Positions 45,601-48,642 of a DNA stretch of 48,642 nucleotides are shown here, one piece after another (position 1 is the stretch's first letter; each line of letters opens with the position of its first letter). This stretch comes from Deltaproteobacteria bacterium. GTDB lineage: Bacteria; Desulfobacterota; Desulfobacteria; Desulfobacterales; Desulfatirhabdiaceae. Under the pieces are notes generated by a model. The model worked only from the letters and a program-made list of their open reading frames with translations, did not search any database and was not told the DNA's origin. Made by a program: the position numbers and the translations under genes. The stretch is taken from contig JACRBZ010000036.1 in NCBI GenBank assembly GCA_016219185.1, forward strand, positions 1 to 48,642, given 5' to 3'.

Positions 45601-47127
45601 AAAGGTGATGTAACGTTTGTATTAATGCCTTTGCATAGCCAAATTCATTATTTGTGGCCTGAAATAAGAAACATATTAGCTCAAAGAGGGCGTCGACAAA
45701 TAATGTCCTTGTTAGATGCAACCCTATTCACAGGAAGACGTCCAACATATAGGATTTCCAATCAGCTAGAACAACAAATCAGAAGAGCTTCATTGGACGC
45801 AATTGAAGCGTGGCATCTACAAAAGGGAAGCCATCCATCGCCGCTACGCATTTTGATACTTGACGATGCGATTGCATCAGCAAGAAGTGCTGAGACTATT
45901 CTGCTTAGCATTAACAATAGGTTAAATAAGATATTTAGAAAAGCACAGAACAATATTGATGAATTGCCGAGTGAATACCATCCTATCCAATGGATTCGGT
46001 ATTTTGCAATATTAAATCAAATGGGACATGCAAATTACACTTTATGGCATAACATGAAACATATAGGGACTCCACCAATTAATTTCATTTTAGAAGAGTA
46101 TGCACCCTTTATGGGAGTACCATTATTCGAAGAAAAGGATTGTCCATATTGTATTGATAGAACTAGACTTAAGCAACTCATAACTAATTGCTCTCAGTTT
46201 GGAGCGAATATGACAGCAGAATGGGCAAAAGATATTTATAGCGAATTAAAACCAGTCGCAATTGACGGGCCTACATTTAGAAAAAAAGAGCCTTTCTCGA
46301 TATTATCTGGAATAGATATCTTAGGATTGAAATCAAAAAAGATGGAAACCCACCCCATAAAGTATATTTCTAAGTATGCAGATACTGCTATTTGGCGATT
46401 TCATAAGCTTATGCACTTATCTTATCCAATAGACGATATCCTCAATAATATCAATAAATGGTGGGAGTATAAAATTGCAGAAAAAGAAAAATATGATGAC
46501 AATCAAAAAGTTGAATACCAACGATACAGGTGGGCAGTCATTGATTGGTGCATTAAGAATTGGAGTAGAGTAAAAGCAAGCACAGCGAGAAATACTTATG
46601 TTAAGCTAATTAAACATGAGCTTTCAAATAATACGGAACTCGTGGAAAAATTCTTAAATGCTTGCTCACTAATTTATGAAGATATTTATATTTCAGAACT
46701 TATAAAAGGTATTATACATGAATTCGAACTCTTGGAATTGCAAAGAAAAGATGAAGACAAGGTAATAGATAAAGAAAGAATTTCCAAAATAAATAGGTTT
46801 GAGACCGGTCTCACAACATTTTTTTTAAATATACCTGAAATAATAGAAGATAGCATATATGTATCACCCACAGATAATGATGAATCTATAGCTAAAGAAC
46901 TTTTAAAAGAATTAGAGAACTCGACAAAAAGACTTAACAAAACTGGAACTCGATGTTCAAGTTTTTTATTCCAGAAAAAGCAAGGGGTGGTAGCTGTGTC
47001 TGGCAATTTACTCAGGATTCCGCCATGCAGAAACCTTCACAGTGTCATTGTTCGGCCAGCTACCACCATACCCCATTTACCTTTTAAAACAGGTGATTTC
47101 AAGATAATTTGTAACATACTGAAATAA
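42652..47127 (+). CDS. 1491-aa multidomain protein: STAS-like, GHKL ATPase-like, two PRTase-like segments
   Basis: No family was recognised as a whole. About 40-75 is STAS-like (RITVDLSNINFISAFNWVIF). About 215-300 resembles a GHKL/anti-sigma ATPase: the N-box HELSTNMWEHS with Asn225 and Glu228, and Asp280 in IDSGDGF. A second STAS-like strand-helix unit is near 476-525 (LVFDFSGINWG). Two phosphoribosyltransferase-like PRPP loops follow: GGIVIVQDIFELGKVSGE near 788 and LRILILDDAIASARSAET near 1064. CPYC (Cys1164, Cys1167) may bind zinc. The rest is helical; no signal peptide or membrane segment is seen. Codons are strongly A/T-ending, unlike the flanks. The last 50 residues (from about FLFQKKQG) differ in character and run into a palindrome, so the 3' end may be a junction. 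Confidence 0.6.
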   Translation: MIIKGIPDQWNLSKNKNLSVLSNNWLNSVASDLKNCLSTKDKRITVDLSNINFISAFNWVIFTVIINRILDSTEVDCVDIDLVGGSKFEVMEPKEYLRYLYNQNNYSTTYPSDFNFSHRVYQIAGFLEAFGTRIALLTRGRNVSISYPWLNIQDAQFQDFYSHKDTRPTVFLGLTKIETEDNCKLFLEDDMVQNWRNSMRERFKDSPILETEEIWRSICHELSTNMWEHSNSSGFIFYRVVTPLDKNNKVRWWCRKEYEESLGTVWEHFTEGFLEICAIDSGDGFVKSLGQAYLNQSGISVLTDVNISEILSFAFDEFGTRKTEDESWVLTRHALGRILLIVSKYGGVLTLRSDGVQLRYISSEKRFKRKSNGMGYKPSSISEVDKNIIGSHIQIILPLYPQVTPEDFVKRDSVFDYLPNTYTIDPEHVRGHLIPVLESIGIGFKDIVSTSDDIKIFRNACIRLNNTLRNQHPASEPLVFDFSGINWGPAQFETFLYLLQNIIQKRLVLLVEIDPRLAQEVKRIEGQLADTYIDKEALGATSEKKFFETYTGINHIVLGVDKNGIVYLFGLSDLKYERAILSLIEVPDTIEGMCNYIDSSKANESYCRTILTKENPLFYLDENNRWNCSWETIEISQQANRIISEHFDQIAKNTESWHGQLIDYNGQLGEFDQDNLHEAELLKTQKFNLPWQEEWRETFLESSNFLSRERYCDEAAQRLIYRLICGLSLLNRSLNDVKLFVCVTAPALMLASSMHRWWPNICKPIVVDLSYNVLLESSSSLPSIVNVGGIVIVQDIFELGKVSGELLRRLKKQSKDIICAISLLKFNRNISKTRIVPVEQGWDLKDHDILGVLPNHSLLEIPSPKKCPPPNETDDDSNLFWIEPRSLHPTSYKHLRRDFGEGRDPYLKRRDEILPEFDSINNGCLFAAGHYVYGHRHYQVAIDVKKLLNGKIGTMIAHWIADVCVGNPIRKKAEWERSRGFDFKGDVTFVLMPLHSQIHYLWPEIRNILAQRGRRQIMSLLDATLFTGRRPTYRISNQLEQQIRRASLDAIEAWHLQKGSHPSPLRILILDDAIASARSAETILLSINNRLNKIFRKAQNNIDELPSEYHPIQWIRYFAILNQMGHANYTLWHNMKHIGTPPINFILEEYAPFMGVPLFEEKDCPYCIDRTRLKQLITNCSQFGANMTAEWAKDIYSELKPVAIDGPTFRKKEPFSILSGIDILGLKSKKMETHPIKYISKYADTAIWRFHKLMHLSYPIDDILNNINKWWEYKIAEKEKYDDNQKVEYQRYRWAVIDWCIKNWSRVKASTARNTYVKLIKHELSNNTELVEKFLNACSLIYEDIYISELIKGIIHEFELLELQRKDEDKVIDKERISKINRFETGLTTFFLNIPEIIEDSIYVSPTDNDESIAKELLKELENSTKRLNKTGTRCSSFLFQKKQGVVAVSGNLLRIPPCRNLHSVIVRPATTIPHLPFKTGDFKIICNILK
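46986..47067. repeat. 11-bp inverted repeat at the 3' end of the giant gene
   Basis: GGTGGTAGCTG (46986-46996) and CAGCTACCACC (47057-47067) enclose 60 bp. The more G+C-rich composition differs from the gene body, and the repeat lies in the last codons, just before the transposase. It may be an IS or MITE end that replaced the native C terminus. GTT/AAC core boxes are absent, so it is not an attC. Confidence 0.5.
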
Positions 47128-47154
47128 AACTAGATTTTTGTCTAGACATAGTGT

Positions 47155-48605
47155 ATGCATTTGGTTCCAAACACTTTATCAACTGTTGGGGGCCATATGC
47201 TACTCGGAGAACCGCTGCCTTTCATCAAAAATTATATCGAAAAATTAAACGGGGCTATCAAAGCCCATTGCCCTGAAAAAGAGCTTTCCCGGATTCAACG
47301 ATATTGGCTGTCATTTTGTGTCACCGCTATTATCGTGACCAACTCGGTTTGTTGGTCTCGGTTTCAAAAGGCCGGCATTGGCCGATATGGGATCGGCGCC
47401 CTGTCATGGATGTTTCGCAAATCGAGCATTCCATGGGAGATGCTATTGCAGATGAGTGTGGCAGCAATTCTTCGGCAATATGGCATCACAAAAGGCTGTA
47501 TTGGAATAGATGATACCGATAAAAAACGCTCCAAATCGACCCGAAAGATTTCTTATGTTCATAAAATCAAACACAAACCCAGTGGCGGATATGTCATGGG
47601 TCAGAGCATCGTGTTTTTGGTCCTGATCACACCGAAGATAACGATTCCTGTCGGGTTTGCTTTTCATATGCCGGATCCTGGATTGAAGGCTTGGAGTAAA
47701 AACAACAAGAAGCTAAAGGAAAAAGGTGTTCCCAAAAAAGAGCGCCCGGCCAAACCCGATAGAGACAAGAACTATCCAACCATGCCACAGATCGCTGTCT
47801 CACTACTTGAGAAATTTAGAAAGGCCCATCCGCAAATTCACATCCAATGCGTTTTTGCAGATGCGTTATATGGCACCAAAGATTTTGTTGATCAGACTTC
47901 AGCGCTTTTTAAAGGTGCTCAGGTAATCAGTCAGATTCGTGCAAACCAACTCGTACGGTTCAGAAATAGAAATCGTACGGTAAAGGATTATTTTGAAGCA
48001 TTTCCCGGAACAGAACAAACCATGCAGGTTCGAGGCGGCGAACAGATCAAGGTGACAGTCGGAAGCGCTCGTTTACATGTTCACGCTCATCGTAAAAAAA
48101 GGTTTGTCATTGCGCTCAAATATGAAGGCGAGGACGAATATCGGTACATCATCGCATCTGATTTAAGCTGGCGAACAATAGATATCATGGAGGCCTATAT
48201 ACCTTAAGATGGTTGGTCGAGGTTTTCTTTCAGGACTGGAAGGCCAATGAAGGATGGGGCAAATTGACCAAGCAGCCAGGCGAAGAAGGATCAAGCCGAA
48301 GCCTGATTCTGAGCCTGCTGGTAGATCACAGTCTCTTTTTTCACCCCGCCCAAACAGCCCGGTTGGAAAACAAGCTTCCCGCATATACTGTGGGCAGCCT
48401 GACTGAAAAAATTAAGGTGGAAGCCATAATGAATCTGTTTGAGCAAATCATTTTCTCAGATGCTCCGGTTGAACGGTTCAAGGAGTTTGCACGGGCGGTG
48501 GAAAATAATGTGGTGAAATTGTATCCATCAACAAAACACATGATAAGCCGCGACTATGGAAAGTTCGAAGCTTCACCCTCGTTGAAGCACCGGTGCGTGG
48601 CATGA
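47155..48605 (+). pseudogene. DDE transposase of an insertion sequence, frameshifted
   Basis: The first frame (47155-48207) has IS4/IS701-like DDE features: Asp119 in GIDDTDKKRSK and Asp236 in VFADALYGT. It ends prematurely at MEAYIP. The continuing frame reads YTLRWLVEVFFQDWKANEGWG, containing the catalytic Glu and the typical WxxE..F..K region, and goes on to a stop at 48603-48605. Two extra bases in the TATATA stretch near 48196-48202 explain the shift. Programmed frameshifting is possible but there is no slippery run. The exact IS family was not identified. The right end of the element lies beyond or near the window edge. Confidence 0.8.
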
Positions 48606-48642
48606 CTCGAAACCCATGTCACAAAAAACTTGAACATCGAGT

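Noticed and set aside
46986..47067. Treating the inverted repeat at the end of the giant gene as an attC site
   Set aside because: The required RYYYAAC and GTTRRRY boxes are absent at its ends.

Overview
The window looks like a chromosomal segment from an anaerobic, acid-degrading Desulfobacterota-type (deltaproteobacterial) bacterium. This is an inference from gene content: many acyl-CoA enzymes of the DmdC/FadD/thiolase type, sigma-54 enhancer-binding regulators, a Cache-domain two-component pair, an IS91-type element and a cluster of integron attC sites. No rRNA, tRNA or CRISPR array was seen. The core is G+C-rich. The giant gene near the right end is clearly A+T-rich and looks acquired.

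Layout. (1) 1-2070: remains of an IS91-type element. Its accessory tyrosine recombinase is split by a 372-bp insertion carrying seven copies of a 9-bp motif, and it is followed by an HUH transposase. (2) 2261-7088: four minus-strand gene cassettes separated by attC-like sites, with a Pc-like promoter upstream and no integron integrase (a CALIN). Two neighbouring cassettes encode proteins with HEPN-like RX4H motifs. (3) 7621-16768: a plus-strand beta-oxidation-like operon (3-hydroxyacyl-CoA dehydrogenase, acyl-CoA dehydrogenase, thiolase, CoA-transferase, AAHS transporter, enoyl-CoA hydratase, Fe-S old-yellow-enzyme reductase). It has a sigma-54 promoter and three upstream palindromes. (4) 16814-27035, minus strand: a HesB-like protein, an ALDH/Fe-ADH fusion with its own sigma-54 promoter and paired palindromes, a 1936-aa kinase/ATPase/sigma-54 activator, and an ATPase-less GspE/MshEN-type protein. 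(5) 27316-31656: a Cache histidine kinase with a LuxR-type response regulator, then an acyl-CoA ligase. (6) 31657-40485: a GAF sigma-54 activator divergent from a sigma-54-driven cluster of acyl-CoA dehydrogenase, thiolase and two more ligases, with G/C-rich dispersed repeats between genes. (7) 40584-42335: an intact HicBA toxin-antitoxin pair and HigBA scraps, lying between the full ligase gene and a truncated duplicate of it. (8) 42652-48605: a 1491-aa protein of no recognised family (STAS-like, GHKL ATPase-like and two phosphoribosyltransferase-like segments), then a frameshifted DDE transposase.

How it may work together: an imported acid is activated by one of three ligases or by the CoA-transferase, oxidised by one of two large acyl-CoA dehydrogenases, hydrated, oxidised and cleaved by thiolases. 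The ALDH/ADH fusion would interconvert alcohol, aldehyde and acid. Three different palindromes sit upstream of three sigma-54 promoters, so the modules appear to be switched on separately. The most novel item is the A+T-rich 1491-aa protein between toxin-antitoxin remnants and a transposase, a setting typical of defence genes.
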